From an uncultured Cytophagaceae bacterium (GTDB lineage Bacteria; Bacteroidota; Bacteroidia; Cytophagales; Spirosomataceae), in the NCBI GenBank assembly GCA_903898715.1, contig CAIUGL010000043.1, forward strand, positions 1 through 64,000: 64,000 nt of DNA. The letters run 5' to 3'. Made by a program: the position numbers and the translations under genes. The notes beneath the pieces are model-generated. The model was not told where the DNA came from. It did no database searches and worked only from the letters and a program-made list of their open reading frames with translations. Numbering within the stretch: the first letter of the stretch is position 1; each line of letters opens with the position of its first letter. This document shows, piece by piece, positions 37,615 to 47,677 of the stretch.

Positions 37615-37620
37615 TAAAAA

Positions 37621-37649
37621 AAAGGGGGCCGCGTAGCAGCCCCCTTTTT
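37621..37649. terminator. intrinsic terminator between carbonic anhydrase and aspS
   Basis: GGGGGC (37624-37629) pairs with GCCCCC (37639-37644); an A-run precedes and five T follow. It can end transcription in both directions and lies between two convergent genes. Confidence 0.9.
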
Positions 37650-37668
37650 ACATGTATCCTCGACGTAC

Positions 37669-39432
37669 TTAAACGGTCGTCCTAATCTTCAACTCATCTA
37701 ATTGCGCTTGCGCTAATGGCGAAGGCGAGTCAATCATCACATCGCGACCCGCATTATTCTTAGGGAAGGCAATATAATCACGAATCGATTCCGTACCTCC
37801 GAATAACGAGCACAAGCGGTCGAACCCAAATGCCAATCCACCATGTGGAGGTGCACCATATTCAAAAGCGTCCAACAAGAATCCGAATTGCGCCTGCGCC
37901 TCTTCTTCCGTGAAACCTAATACCTTAAACATTTTTGATTGCAAATCTTTTTGGAAGATCCGGATCGAACCTCCACCCACTTCCACGCCATTCACGACTA
38001 AATCGTAGGCATTGGCACGAACTTTGCCCAATTCCCCAGCTTCCATCAATGCGATATCTTCTGGCTTTGGACTCGTAAATGGATGGTGCATCGCGAACCA
38101 ACGGTCCTCTTCTTCGCCATATTCCAACAAAGGAAAATCAACCACCCAGTGTACCTTATAATTATTTGGATCACGTAATCCCATGCGATTACCCATCTCT
38201 AAACGCAATTCGTTCAACTGCTTACGCACCTTATCTCCGTCACCCGATAACACTAAAATTAAGTCGCCCGGTGCTGCATCAAAGGCCGTAGCCCAAGTCG
38301 CCAAGTCGGCCTCTGAATAAAACTTATCTACGGAAGATTTTACAATACCATCCGGCTGAACTCGCGCATAAATTAAGCCTTTCGCGCCGATCTGTGGCCG
38401 ACGAACAAAATCAGTTAATTCATCTAATTGCTTACGCGTGTACTCCGCAGCACCTTTGACACAAATACCTACCACGGTATTAGCCGCATCAAATACCTGA
38501 AAATCTTTTCCAGAAGTCAAATCTACCCCCTCGCCTTTCAACTCCACAAACTTCATGTCAAAACGAATATCTGGCTTATCTGAACCATAATACTTCATCG
38601 CATCCGCATAGGTCATGCGTGGCACCTCGCCGATATCCAATCCTTTTACCGCTGAAAATAAATGGCGAATCAAGCCTTCAAACATATTCAATATATCCTC
38701 CTGCTCCACAAATGACATCTCACAGTCAATCTGCGTGAACTCAGGCTGACGATCCGCACGCAAATCTTCATCTCGGAAACACTTCACAATTTGATAGTAA
38801 CGGTCGAAACCGGATACCATCAACAACTGCTTAAATGTTTGCGGAGATTGCGGCAAAGCATAAAATTCACCTGGGTTCATTCGAGAAGGTACCACAAAAT
38901 CACGTGCTCCTTCTGGTGTCGATTTAATCAAAACAGGTGTCTCCACCTCAATAAAATCTTGCTTATCTAAATAGTTGCGCACCTCGCGACCTACTTGATG
39001 ACGCAAACGCAAACTTTCACGAATTGGCGTGCGACGCAAATCCAAATACCGGTATTTCATTCGAATATCATCCCCACCATCCGTCTCATCTTCAATTAAA
39101 AACGGAGGTAATTTCGCAGGATTTAACACACGAATTTCCGTCACCTTAATTTCAATATCACCAGTAGCTAGCTTATCATTCTTCGCCAAACGCTCTACCA
39201 CCACACCTTTCGCCTCCACCACAAACTCCCGGCCTAAACCACGCGCAATTTGCAATGCCTCTGGAGTAGATTTACCCTCCTCAAGCATCAGCTGCGTGAT
39301 CCCATACCGGTCACGTAAATCAACCCAAATCATCCCTCCTTTATCGCGCGTCTTTTGAATCCAACCACATAGAGTGACCGTTTGGCCTACATGACCCATG
39401 CGCAATTCGCCGTTTGTGTGTGTGCGTAGCAT
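37669..39432 (-). CDS. aspS: aspartyl-tRNA synthetase
   Basis: This 587-residue class II synthetase charges tRNA-Asp. The N-terminal OB-fold anticodon domain has [20 protein letters not shown]; motif 2 reads [18 protein letters not shown]; the bacterial GAD insertion lies at about residues 280-415; motif 3 ends [15 protein letters not shown]. Length is typical of the bacterial form. A possible TAATTTTG element lies 22 bases upstream of the start. It converges with the carbonic anhydrase. Confidence 0.96.
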   Translation of the reverse strand: MLRTHTNGELRMGHVGQTVTLCGWIQKTRDKGGMIWVDLRDRYGITQLMLEEGKSTPEALQIARGLGREFVVEAKGVVVERLAKNDKLATGDIEIKVTEIRVLNPAKLPPFLIEDETDGGDDIRMKYRYLDLRRTPIRESLRLRHQVGREVRNYLDKQDFIEVETPVLIKSTPEGARDFVVPSRMNPGEFYALPQSPQTFKQLLMVSGFDRYYQIVKCFRDEDLRADRQPEFTQIDCEMSFVEQEDILNMFEGLIRHLFSAVKGLDIGEVPRMTYADAMKYYGSDKPDIRFDMKFVELKGEGVDLTSGKDFQVFDAANTVVGICVKGAAEYTRKQLDELTDFVRRPQIGAKGLIYARVQPDGIVKSSVDKFYSEADLATWATAFDAAPGDLILVLSGDGDKVRKQLNELRLEMGNRMGLRDPNNYKVHWVVDFPLLEYGEEEDRWFAMHHPFTSPKPEDIALMEAGELGKVRANAYDLVVNGVEVGGGSIRIFQKDLQSKMFKVLGFTEEEAQAQFGFLLDAFEYGAPPHGGLAFGFDRLCSLFGGTESIRDYIAFPKNNAGRDVMIDSPSPLAQAQLDELKIRTTV

Positions 39433-39453
39433 ATTTTAATTTAAAAATTCGTG

Positions 39454-39461
39454 CAAAATTA
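39454..39461 (-). promoter_or_regulatory. putative -7 promoter element for aspS
   Basis: Reads TAATTTTG on the minus strand, 22 bases upstream of the aspS ATG at 39432. Confidence 0.45.
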
Positions 39462-39537
39462 CAGAAAATGAAATGGAGTGTAAAACATTTACCCGTTTAT
39501 TCTTATTTAGTTAATTTAGGGCATTAATTATAAACCA

Positions 39538-41007
39538 GTGGCGCAAATAGGAATCGTAGGATCAGGAATTGGGGGCATCGCATTTGCGATTCGCATGGCA
39601 TGCTTGGGCCAACAAGTTCACGTGTTCGAGGCCAATGCGTATCCGGGTGGAAAATTAGCTGAAATTACGCTCGATGGCTATCGATTCGATGCGGGCCCTT
39701 CCCTATTTACGCTGCCTCAACTCGTAGACGATCTATTTGCCCTGGCTGGGAAAAATCCACGCGACTACTTCCAATACGAACGATTGCCGGAGATTTGTCG
39801 GTACTTCTGGGAAGACGGCACCCGACTCCATACGCATCAAGATCCTGATAAAACAGCTACTGAAATTGCGGAGGTACTGGGGGAATCCGCCCAAAATGTC
39901 CGCACATATATTGCGCATGCGGGCACGAAATACAATATCGTTAGCGATCTTTTTTTAGACAATTCATTACACAAATTATCCACCTGGACAGGCAAAAAAG
40001 CCCTGACTGGATATGCAAATTTGCATCGCCTCGGTCTATTCGACACGATGCACAACAGCCACCGCAAGCGATTTAAAAACCCAAAAACGGTTCAATTATT
40101 TGACCGATACGCCACATACAACGGTTCCGATCCGTATCAAACACCAGCAACCCTGAGCATCATTCCTCACCTCGAATATAATTTAGGTGCCTATTTCCCG
40201 TCAGGGGGCATGATTGAAATACCTAGATCTTTAACCCGTTTAGCACAGGAATTGGGCGTTGAATTTCACTTGGAAGAACCGGTAACCGAAATACGTTGTA
40301 CCGCAAGCCAAGTAACAGGAATTAAAACAAACAAGGGAACGTATGATTTCGACTTCGTCGCTAGTAATGCGGATATTCGGCCAACCTATGAACGCTTATT
40401 AACAACCCTACCCAAGCCTAAAAAACTGCTCAATCAGCCTAAATCAAGCTCTGGAATTATTTTTTATTGGGGCGTTAACCGAACATTTGACGAATTAGGT
40501 GTTCACAACATCTTTTTTTCGGATCATTATAAACGGGAATTTGAAGCTATTTTCAACAGCCAAACCATGGATGAGGACCCCACGGCCTATGTACATATAT
40601 CGAGTAAAGTCGCTCCTGATGACGCGCCCGCTGGTTGTGAAAATTGGTTTGTACTCATGAACGCCCCCGCAAATAGTGGGCAGGACTGGGATCAGTTAGT
40701 TGACGCAACCCGCAAAAATGTCATAGCTAAAATAAGTCGTATCCTAGGGGTAGACCTTGAAAAACACATCGTTTCCGAGGACTACCTCGATCCGCGCAGG
40801 ATAGAAACACGCACCTCTTCATCCGGTGGTGCATTGTATGGAAACGCGTCCAATAATAAATTTGCGGCTTTCTTGCGGCACCCAAACTACCGACCAGCTA
40901 TTAAAAATCTATATTGGATTGGAGGAAGTGTACATCCAGGAGGCGGAATTCCTTTATGTCTCAGCTCAGCTAAAATCGCTGCTAAGCTTTTTCAAGAAAA
41001 TGCTTAA
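39538..41007 (+). CDS. carotenoid desaturase of the CrtI/CrtD family
   Basis: This 489-residue FAD-dependent enzyme has the N-terminal dinucleotide motif IGIVGSGIGGIAFAIRMACL, followed by FEANAYPGGKLAEI and DAGPSLFTLP, and a C-terminal FAD-contact motif YWIGGSVHPGGGIPLCLSSA, all CrtI-type. The SSSGGALYGNASNN stretch resembles CrtD (hydroxycarotenoid 3,4-desaturase), so CrtD-type activity is possible; phytoene desaturase cannot be excluded. No crtB or crtE is nearby. The GTG at 39538 is the start because it immediately precedes the FAD motif. Isoprenoid precursor would come from dxs. Confidence 0.85.
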   Translation: MAQIGIVGSGIGGIAFAIRMACLGQQVHVFEANAYPGGKLAEITLDGYRFDAGPSLFTLPQLVDDLFALAGKNPRDYFQYERLPEICRYFWEDGTRLHTHQDPDKTATEIAEVLGESAQNVRTYIAHAGTKYNIVSDLFLDNSLHKLSTWTGKKALTGYANLHRLGLFDTMHNSHRKRFKNPKTVQLFDRYATYNGSDPYQTPATLSIIPHLEYNLGAYFPSGGMIEIPRSLTRLAQELGVEFHLEEPVTEIRCTASQVTGIKTNKGTYDFDFVASNADIRPTYERLLTTLPKPKKLLNQPKSSSGIIFYWGVNRTFDELGVHNIFFSDHYKREFEAIFNSQTMDEDPTAYVHISSKVAPDDAPAGCENWFVLMNAPANSGQDWDQLVDATRKNVIAKISRILGVDLEKHIVSEDYLDPRRIETRTSSSGGALYGNASNNKFAAFLRHPNYRPAIKNLYWIGGSVHPGGGIPLCLSSAKIAAKLFQENA

Positions 41008-41030
41008 TTTCGCATCAAACATTAATACGT

Positions 41031-41510
41031 ATGATTCAGAGACCTCAAACGCTTTTATTAGCCTTAGTCATTATCGCCAATAGCCTGGTAACATCAACTG
41101 GCTGGCCTATTTGGAGCAAAATAGGTGCATCAGGTCAAAAAGCGACCCTTTTCTTCAACGAATGGACTGTATCGCAAGGTGAGCAAATTACTGCCACACA
41201 TCATGCCATTGCCATAACCATCTTAATTACGTTATCGACCATCATTACGTTGATTACCATCTTTTCATTTAAGAATCGCATGCGTCAAATGATGTTAGGT
41301 TTGGTTAACTCCCTATTGCTTGCAGGCGCGATGGCCTATTCATTTTGGGTAATATTCAAGGAGGCGATGCCTACATTTGATCCAGAAGTTCAAGGAAAAT
41401 ATGGCTATGGATTTTACGCCATGGTCGTTGCATTACTCGCGAATATGATTGCTAACCGCTTGATTCGAAAAGATGAGATGCTTGTGCAGTCGTCAAACCG
41501 CATGCGCTAA
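41031..41510 (+). CDS. DUF4293-family membrane protein
   Basis: This 159-residue protein has four hydrophobic segments and the N-terminal MIQRPQTLLLALVIIANS typical of DUF4293 proteins, a Bacteroidota family of unknown function. It lies 23 bases after the carotenoid desaturase and ends 2 bases before the convergent kdsD stop. No role is inferred. Confidence 0.82.
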   Translation: MIQRPQTLLLALVIIANSLVTSTGWPIWSKIGASGQKATLFFNEWTVSQGEQITATHHAIAITILITLSTIITLITIFSFKNRMRQMMLGLVNSLLLAGAMAYSFWVIFKEAMPTFDPEVQGKYGYGFYAMVVALLANMIANRLIRKDEMLVQSSNRMR

Positions 41511-41512
41511 AA

Positions 41513-42478
41513 TTAGACGATTCCCTCTTTTAAAAGGTCGTGGAGATGTACAAATCCCACGGCCTTTTTTGTTGACATAACAACCAACTGGGTAATATTT
41601 AAGGACTGCATAATCGCCAAAGCCTCCGTGGCATAAGCTTCCGAATCTATGGTTTTAGGGTTTGGATTCATCATATCAATGACCTGAATGGCGGACCAGT
41701 CGGCCTGCTTCTCTAGCATCCGCCGCACATCCCCATCCGTAACGATTCCTAATAATTGATCCCCATCTACCACAGCGGTGGCACCTAAACGCTTCGAACT
41801 AATTTCGTGAATTGCCTCTTTAATCGTGGCTGTAGGTTTTATAGAAGGGAAATCGTGTTGCGGATAAATATCTGATACCTTCAAATACATCCGCTTCCCT
41901 AAGGCTCCACCAGGATGATATTTGGCAAAATCCTGAGCCGTAAATCCTTTGCATTCTAATAAGCAAACAGCTAATGCATCACCTAAAGCGAGTGCAACGG
42001 TAGTTGAAGTCGTAGGCGCCAAATTCATCAAATCTGCTTCCTTTTCTGCTAGGGCATGTAAAACAAAATCGGCCTGCTGGCCCAAATATGACTGTTTATT
42101 TGACACCATGGCGATCAACGAGACGCCTAAACGCTTGATCAATGGCACAAGTACCTTAATTTCGGGGGTATCTCCTGATTTGGAAATGCAAATCACGGAA
42201 TCGCCGGCCTGAATCATACCCAAATCGCCGTGAATCGCATCCGCCGCATGCATGAATAATGCAGGCGTACCTGTGGAATTCATGGTTGCCACAATTTTTT
42301 GGGCGATGATCGCTGATTTCCCTATTCCTGTAAAGACAATCCTTCCTGACTGAGCAAGTAAGTGTTCGACGCAAGCTTCAAATTCGGAATCAATTGCTTG
42401 GCCAACAAGCAAAATGGCCTCCGCTTCTTGCATTAAAACTTTTTTTGCTGTGGATTGAATATTTTTGCTTAATTTCAA
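41513..42478 (-). CDS. kdsD: arabinose-5-phosphate isomerase (KpsF/GutQ type)
   Basis: This 321-residue enzyme converts ribulose 5-phosphate to arabinose 5-phosphate, the first committed step to Kdo for lipopolysaccharide. The N-terminal SIS domain has GRIVFTGIGKSAIIAQK, SGDTPEI and LAPTTSTTVALALGDA; two CBS domains follow (AVVDGDQLLGIVTDGDVRRM; QLVVMSTKKAVGFVHLHDLL). The start is TTG 42478; ATG at 42433 is a later alternative. It is single, with a TATCTTTG element upstream. Confidence 0.92.
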   Translation of the reverse strand: MKLSKNIQSTAKKVLMQEAEAILLVGQAIDSEFEACVEHLLAQSGRIVFTGIGKSAIIAQKIVATMNSTGTPALFMHAADAIHGDLGMIQAGDSVICISKSGDTPEIKVLVPLIKRLGVSLIAMVSNKQSYLGQQADFVLHALAEKEADLMNLAPTTSTTVALALGDALAVCLLECKGFTAQDFAKYHPGGALGKRMYLKVSDIYPQHDFPSIKPTATIKEAIHEISSKRLGATAVVDGDQLLGIVTDGDVRRMLEKQADWSAIQVIDMMNPNPKTIDSEAYATEALAIMQSLNITQLVVMSTKKAVGFVHLHDLLKEGIV

Positions 42479-42500
42479 TGTTAGTAAGGATTTCAGGGTT

Positions 42501-42508
42501 CAAAGATA
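42501..42508 (-). promoter_or_regulatory. putative -7 promoter element for kdsD
   Basis: Reads TATCTTTG on the minus strand, 22 bases upstream of the TTG start. Confidence 0.45.
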
Positions 42509-42562
42509 AGACAATCAAAAGAATTCCGCTAAGAAAGAAACACAAACGCCACGATCAATCGT

Positions 42563-44875
42563 ATGACCAATTCCATTTCACCTGATGTTTTAAAAGAGCA
42601 ACTCAAAAAGACATTTGGCTTTAGCCAGTTTCGAGGTGAACAAGAGGCCATCATCCAAAATACCATAGCCGGAAACCATAGTTTTGTCCTGATGCCTACG
42701 GGTGCAGGCAAATCCTTGTGCTACCAATTACCTGCCATTGTGATGCCGGGTACGGCCATTGTCATTTCTCCATTAATTGCGTTGATGAAAAACCAGGTAG
42801 ACCAAATGGTCGCATTTGGCATCAATGCGCAGTTTTTAAATTCTTCATTAAGTAGGGCCGAAATCAACCGCGTCAAAGCTGAGGTAATTAGCGGTGTGGT
42901 GAAATTATTATATATCGCGCCTGAATCGTTGAATAAGCAGGAGAATTTGAACTTTCTCCAGCAAGCAAATATATCCTTTGTGGCCATTGATGAGGCGCAT
43001 TGTATTTCAGAATGGGGACATGATTTCCGTCCTGAGTATCGCAAAATTCGCACGATCATAGAAAATATCAATGCGAAATTGCCTATCATCGCATTGACCG
43101 CAACTGCGACACCTAAAGTCCAGCAGGACATTCAAAAGACCTTAAATTTAGAAGACGCGACGGTGTTTAAGACCTCGTTTAATCGGAAAAATCTATACTA
43201 CGAAATTCGCTCTAAGAAAGACATTGATAAGCAATTGATTCGCTATATCAAGGGTCATTCAGGTAAAGCAGGGATTATTTACTGCTTAAGCCGGAAACGT
43301 GTTGAGGAAATTTCAGACCTTTTATTGGTCAATGGGATCAATGCCCTACCCTATCACGCTGGCTTAGATCCTCAAGTTCGCATGAGCAATCAAGAAGCTT
43401 TCTTGAATGAGGAAGTGGATGTGATGGTTGCGACGATTGCTTTTGGTATGGGTATCGACAAGCCCGATGTACGTTTTGTTATTCACTACGATGCACCCAA
43501 ATCACTGGAAGGTTATTATCAGGAAACTGGTCGTGCAGGACGCGATGGATTAGACGGTACCTGTATCTTATTTTACACGTACGACGATATTCTCAAGCTA
43601 GATAAATTCAATAAAGACAAAGCCGTTTCAGAAAAGGAAAATGCCAAATTGCTCTTAAGCGAAATGGTCTATTATGCCAATTTAGGGGTTTGTCGGCGCA
43701 AGCAACTACTCAGCTATTTTGGCGAGCACATGGCTGAAAATTGCGGGTTTTGTGACAATTGCATGCACCCAACGGCCACATTCAAGGCAGAGAAAGAGGT
43801 TACTTGGGTCCTAGATGCGGTAAAACAAACGGGAGAAAAATTTGACGCAGAGCATTTGGCAGATGTATTAGAAGGCAAAAGCAATCAATACACCCAGAGC
43901 TATGAGCATGAAAAGTTAAGTTGTTTTGGCATGGGAGCGATTGCCCCATGGAATGTCATTGAACCGGAAGAAGAGGATGATGACGATGATGAGGAGGGCG
44001 ATGATGACGCACCGAAGAAACCAAAACTGCTTAAGAAATCTAAAAAAGAACCAAATCCGGAGAGCCAAAAATCACCCTGGATTTCATTTATTAAGCAATT
44101 AGTGATTTATGATTTATTGGCCAAAGACATCGAAAATTATGGTGTCCTCAAACTAAATGATAAATCAGAGGCTTATTTAAAAGACTCATATCCGTTGACA
44201 TTCTCACGTGATCATGATTATGAGCAAGAAGCGATAACCGCTGAAAATGAGGAAGAAAATGCGGCATTAGGGGCGAAAGCATATGATGATGCCTTATTTG
44301 AGATATTAAAGACCCTTCGTAAAAAAGTAGCGAAGGAGAAAAACTTACCTCCTTATGTCATCTTCCAAGACCCATCGTTAGAGGAAATGGCTACGACATA
44401 TCCAACTACCCAGGAAGAAATGGCGCAGATTAACGGCGTAGGGATGGGAAAAGTGGTGAAGTTTGGGAAGCAATTCCTGGATGCAATCATTCGGTATGTG
44501 GAGGAGAACGAGATTGAGACTGCGAAGGAAGTCGTTGTTAAGTCGACTGTCAACAAATCTAAAATTAAGATTTATATCATTCAGCAGGTCGATCGCAAGA
44601 TTGATTTGGACTTGATTGCTGAGCAGAAAGAATTAAGCATGGCGGAATTGATTGAAGAGATCGAGACCATTTGTTATTCAGGCACTAAATTAAACTTAGA
44701 TTATTTTATCAATCAGGTCATTGAGCCAGATAAGCAAGATGAAATTTTCGAGTATTTCATGTCGGCCGACACGGACAACATCGCCCAGGCGTTAGATGAG
44801 TGCAACATTGAGGATGTTAATGAAGAAGAGTTGCGTTTAATGCGCATTAAGTTTTTGAGTGAATTAGCCAATTAA
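42563..44875 (+). CDS. recQ: ATP-dependent DNA helicase RecQ
   Basis: This 770-residue 3'-5' helicase acts in recombination and replication-fork repair. Walker A is PTGAGKSLCYQLP near residue 43, motif II AIDEAHCISEWGHDF near residue 140, motif VI ETGRAGRDG near residue 325. The RecQ zinc region has CRRKQLLSYFG and CGFCDNC. A strongly acidic then basic insert (EEEDDDDDEEGDDD, then KKPKLLKKSKKEP) sits near residue 475, splitting the RQC part. An HRDC domain (residues 570-650) and a C-terminal HTH_40-like domain follow. It is longer than E. coli RecQ but of the Bacteroidota type. purD follows 4 bases later. Confidence 0.95.
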   Translation: MTNSISPDVLKEQLKKTFGFSQFRGEQEAIIQNTIAGNHSFVLMPTGAGKSLCYQLPAIVMPGTAIVISPLIALMKNQVDQMVAFGINAQFLNSSLSRAEINRVKAEVISGVVKLLYIAPESLNKQENLNFLQQANISFVAIDEAHCISEWGHDFRPEYRKIRTIIENINAKLPIIALTATATPKVQQDIQKTLNLEDATVFKTSFNRKNLYYEIRSKKDIDKQLIRYIKGHSGKAGIIYCLSRKRVEEISDLLLVNGINALPYHAGLDPQVRMSNQEAFLNEEVDVMVATIAFGMGIDKPDVRFVIHYDAPKSLEGYYQETGRAGRDGLDGTCILFYTYDDILKLDKFNKDKAVSEKENAKLLLSEMVYYANLGVCRRKQLLSYFGEHMAENCGFCDNCMHPTATFKAEKEVTWVLDAVKQTGEKFDAEHLADVLEGKSNQYTQSYEHEKLSCFGMGAIAPWNVIEPEEEDDDDDEEGDDDAPKKPKLLKKSKKEPNPESQKSPWISFIKQLVIYDLLAKDIENYGVLKLNDKSEAYLKDSYPLTFSRDHDYEQEAITAENEEENAALGAKAYDDALFEILKTLRKKVAKEKNLPPYVIFQDPSLEEMATTYPTTQEEMAQINGVGMGKVVKFGKQFLDAIIRYVEENEIETAKEVVVKSTVNKSKIKIYIIQQVDRKIDLDLIAEQKELSMAELIEEIETICYSGTKLNLDYFINQVIEPDKQDEIFEYFMSADTDNIAQALDECNIEDVNEEELRLMRIKFLSELAN

Positions 44876-44879
44876 ATTT

Positions 44880-46166
44880 ATGAATGTTTTAATTATCGGG
44901 TCAGGTGGTCGTGAACATGCATTTGCGTGGAAGGTTTCCCAAAGCCCATTACTAAGTAGTTTATTTATTGCCCCAGGGAATCCGGGGACTGCCAGTTTAG
45001 GCACAAATTTACCGATTGGCGTGGCGGATTTGGAAGGAATTGTTCGCGTAATCAGAGAAAACCAAATTGAATTAGTTGTGGTTGGCCCTGAGGAGCCGCT
45101 TGTCAAAGGAGTGCGTGATTTTATCGAGTCGCAGGACGACTTAAAACATGTGGGAATCGTGGGGCCTGGAGCTGCCGGAGCACAATTAGAAGGGAGTAAA
45201 GACTTTTCAAAAAAATTCATGCACACGCATGGTGTACCTACTGCTGCTTCGGAAACATTTACGAAAGATACGATTGAGGCTGGATTAGCGTATTTGGAAA
45301 AACAATCATTACCTATCGTATTAAAAGCGGATGGCCTTGCAGCGGGAAAAGGAGTAATCATTGCTCAAACGTTAGCGGAGGCTCAGACAGCATTGTCAGA
45401 AATGTTGTTGGATTCGAAGTTTGGTGCGGCGTCAGATAAGGTGGTCATTGAGCAATTTTTACGCGGCATTGAATTATCTGTTTTTGTTTTAACAGATGGC
45501 GAAAATTACGTGGTTTTACCTGAGGCAAAAGATTACAAACGGATTGGAGAGAATGATGAGGGATTGAATACGGGAGGCATGGGTGCGGTTTCGCCGGTAC
45601 CGTTCGCTACGTCTAAATTCATGGAGGTGGTAGACCAAAAAGTAATCAAGCCTACGCTTGCTGGACTGAAGAAAGAAGGCATATCGTATCAAGGATTTAT
45701 TTTTATTGGCTTAATGAATCATGAAGGGGAACCTTATGTGATTGAGTATAATGCACGGATGGGTGATCCTGAAACCGAGGTAGTCTTACCTAGAATCGAA
45801 TCGGATTTCCTATCTTTACTGCTTGCGGCTGCGCGTGGGACCTTAAACGAGGAACAAATTCAAATCTCAGAGCAATTTGCGGTAACGACCATGGTGGTTG
45901 CTGGCGGATACCCGGAAGAATACCGAAAGGGTGATGTGATTTCTGGATTGGATCAAGTAGCAGACGCGTTAATCTTCCAAGCGGGAACGCGGGAAGAAAA
46001 TGGACAAATTTTGACTAGTGGGGGGCGGGTTATTGCACTCACAGCAACTTCAAATACCCTGGAGAAGGCGATACAAAAGTCTCAAAAGGCGGCCCAATCG
46101 GTCCAATTTGAAGGTAAAAACTTTAGAAGAGATATTGGTCTCGACATCCTGCGTTACAAAGGATAA
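44880..46166 (+). CDS. purD: phosphoribosylamine-glycine ligase
   Basis: This 428-residue ATP-grasp enzyme joins glycine to phosphoribosylamine in purine synthesis. Conserved are GSGGREHAFAWK at the N-terminus, PEEPLVKGVRDF, LKADGLAAGKGVI, and the metal/ATP region EYNARMGDPETE. Length is normal. Gaps to recQ and ricT are 4 and 23 bases. Confidence 0.96.
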   Translation: MNVLIIGSGGREHAFAWKVSQSPLLSSLFIAPGNPGTASLGTNLPIGVADLEGIVRVIRENQIELVVVGPEEPLVKGVRDFIESQDDLKHVGIVGPGAAGAQLEGSKDFSKKFMHTHGVPTAASETFTKDTIEAGLAYLEKQSLPIVLKADGLAAGKGVIIAQTLAEAQTALSEMLLDSKFGAASDKVVIEQFLRGIELSVFVLTDGENYVVLPEAKDYKRIGENDEGLNTGGMGAVSPVPFATSKFMEVVDQKVIKPTLAGLKKEGISYQGFIFIGLMNHEGEPYVIEYNARMGDPETEVVLPRIESDFLSLLLAAARGTLNEEQIQISEQFAVTTMVVAGGYPEEYRKGDVISGLDQVADALIFQAGTREENGQILTSGGRVIALTATSNTLEKAIQKSQKAAQSVQFEGKNFRRDIGLDILRYKG

Positions 46167-46189
46167 GCGATCGATGGAATCAATAAATT

Positions 46190-47671
46190 ATGGCATGTAA
46201 ATCGTGTTCAACAGGATCTTGTGGATCCAAAGGTGTAGAAGGAGAAGTTGTTTCAGGCTGCCAAAGTAATGGCGGTTGTGGAACAGGTGGCTGCAATAAA
46301 ATGAATGTTTTTGATTGGCTTTCCGACTTGGATGTCCCTCAATTTCAGCGTTTTCATGTAGTAGAGGTTAAATTCAAGGGAGGCCGGAAAGAATATTTCC
46401 GAAATTCAAATGGCTTGATGTTGCATACAGGAGATGCCATCATGGTGGAATCGACGTCGGGAATTCATCTCGGAGTTGTTTCATTGCAAGGCGAATTAGT
46501 TCGTTTGCAATTGATGAAAAAATCGATCAAAGACGATGATAATTTGAAAAATATCATTCGAATTGCGAGCGAAAAAGATCTTGAAAAACATACTCAAATG
46601 ATTGCGCGTGATTTGCCTACGATGTATCGGGGCCGACAAATCATCGGTGATCTTAAATTAAATATGAAGCTTTCGGATGTCGAATTTCAATCTGATGGGA
46701 CGAAAGCTATCTTTTATTATTCTTCTGAAGACCGTGTCGATTTTCGTGAGTTGATCAAGTTATTAGCCACCGAGTTTAAAGTTCGTGTGGAAATGAAACA
46801 GATTTCTTCGCGTCAAGAGGCAGGAAGATTAGGCGGTATTGGCGTTTGTGGACGTGAATTGTGCTGTTCTACGTGGCTCACCGACTTTAAGAATGTAACT
46901 ACCTCGGCGGCTAGATATCAAAATTTATCCTTAAATCCGGTGAAGTTAAGTGGCCAATGTGGTCGCTTAAAGTGTTGTTTAAACTACGAGTTAGAAACGT
47001 ATATGGATGCGCTAAAAAGCATCCCAACGATTGAAGGACGATTAAAAACAAAAAAGGGAGAAGCCATCTTACAGAAGACAGATATCTTCAAACGAATGAT
47101 GTGGTTTGGGATTGTGGGAGAAGAAGCGATATGGATTCCTGTGAGCTGCGATCGTGTTAAAGAAATCATCGACTTAAATAAAAAAGGCATCATACCTGAG
47201 TCATTCAGTGACTTAAATCCAGATGCCCCTGTTCCTGAAAAGCCAAGCTTATCTGAATTAAATTCAGATTTAGAGCGGATGGACAAAAAATACGGTGGTA
47301 AAAAACCGGGAGCCGGAAACGGAAAAGGTGGAAATCGTGGCGGACGTGATCGCTTTGAGAATAGAGGTCCTCGCCCAGATCGTGGGCCGAGACCAGATAA
47401 CCGCGGACCAAAACCAGCAGGTGAAAATACAAGCACTGATGGTGCTACTCCTGAAAATCGTGGCCCGAGACCTGAAAGAGGGCCGAGACCTGATAATCGG
47501 GGACCACGCCAAGAGCGCGCACCCCAACCGAACGCAGATGTAAATCCTTCAGCAGAAGGAGGAGCAGCGGATGGAACGGGCCAACCGAAACCCTTCAAAA
47601 AGAAATTCAAGAAGAAATTCAAACCAAGACCGCCGCGTGAAGGTGGATCTTCTGAAGCCCCATCAGCCTAA
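46190..47671 (+). CDS. RicT/PSP1-family protein with Arg-Gly-Pro-rich tail
   Basis: This 493-residue protein has the PSP1 domain of RicT/YaaT, a Fe-S-associated factor involved in RNA processing and sporulation/biofilm control in Bacillus. The N-terminal Cys-rich segment (SCSTGSCGSKG, SNGGCGTGGCNKM) and the PSP1 signature region GIGVCGRELCCSTWL and SGQCGRLKCCLNYELE are clear. From about residue 365 the protein is disordered, with repeated RGPRPD/RGPRPE units, and ends in a Lys/Phe-rich stretch. RicT next to gldH is a known Bacteroidota arrangement, with a 6-base gap here. Its role in this group is not known. Confidence 0.88.
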   Translation: MACKSCSTGSCGSKGVEGEVVSGCQSNGGCGTGGCNKMNVFDWLSDLDVPQFQRFHVVEVKFKGGRKEYFRNSNGLMLHTGDAIMVESTSGIHLGVVSLQGELVRLQLMKKSIKDDDNLKNIIRIASEKDLEKHTQMIARDLPTMYRGRQIIGDLKLNMKLSDVEFQSDGTKAIFYYSSEDRVDFRELIKLLATEFKVRVEMKQISSRQEAGRLGGIGVCGRELCCSTWLTDFKNVTTSAARYQNLSLNPVKLSGQCGRLKCCLNYELETYMDALKSIPTIEGRLKTKKGEAILQKTDIFKRMMWFGIVGEEAIWIPVSCDRVKEIIDLNKKGIIPESFSDLNPDAPVPEKPSLSELNSDLERMDKKYGGKKPGAGNGKGGNRGGRDRFENRGPRPDRGPRPDNRGPKPAGENTSTDGATPENRGPRPERGPRPDNRGPRQERAPQPNADVNPSAEGGAADGTGQPKPFKKKFKKKFKPRPPREGGSSEAPSA

Positions 47672-47677
47672 ATTAAA

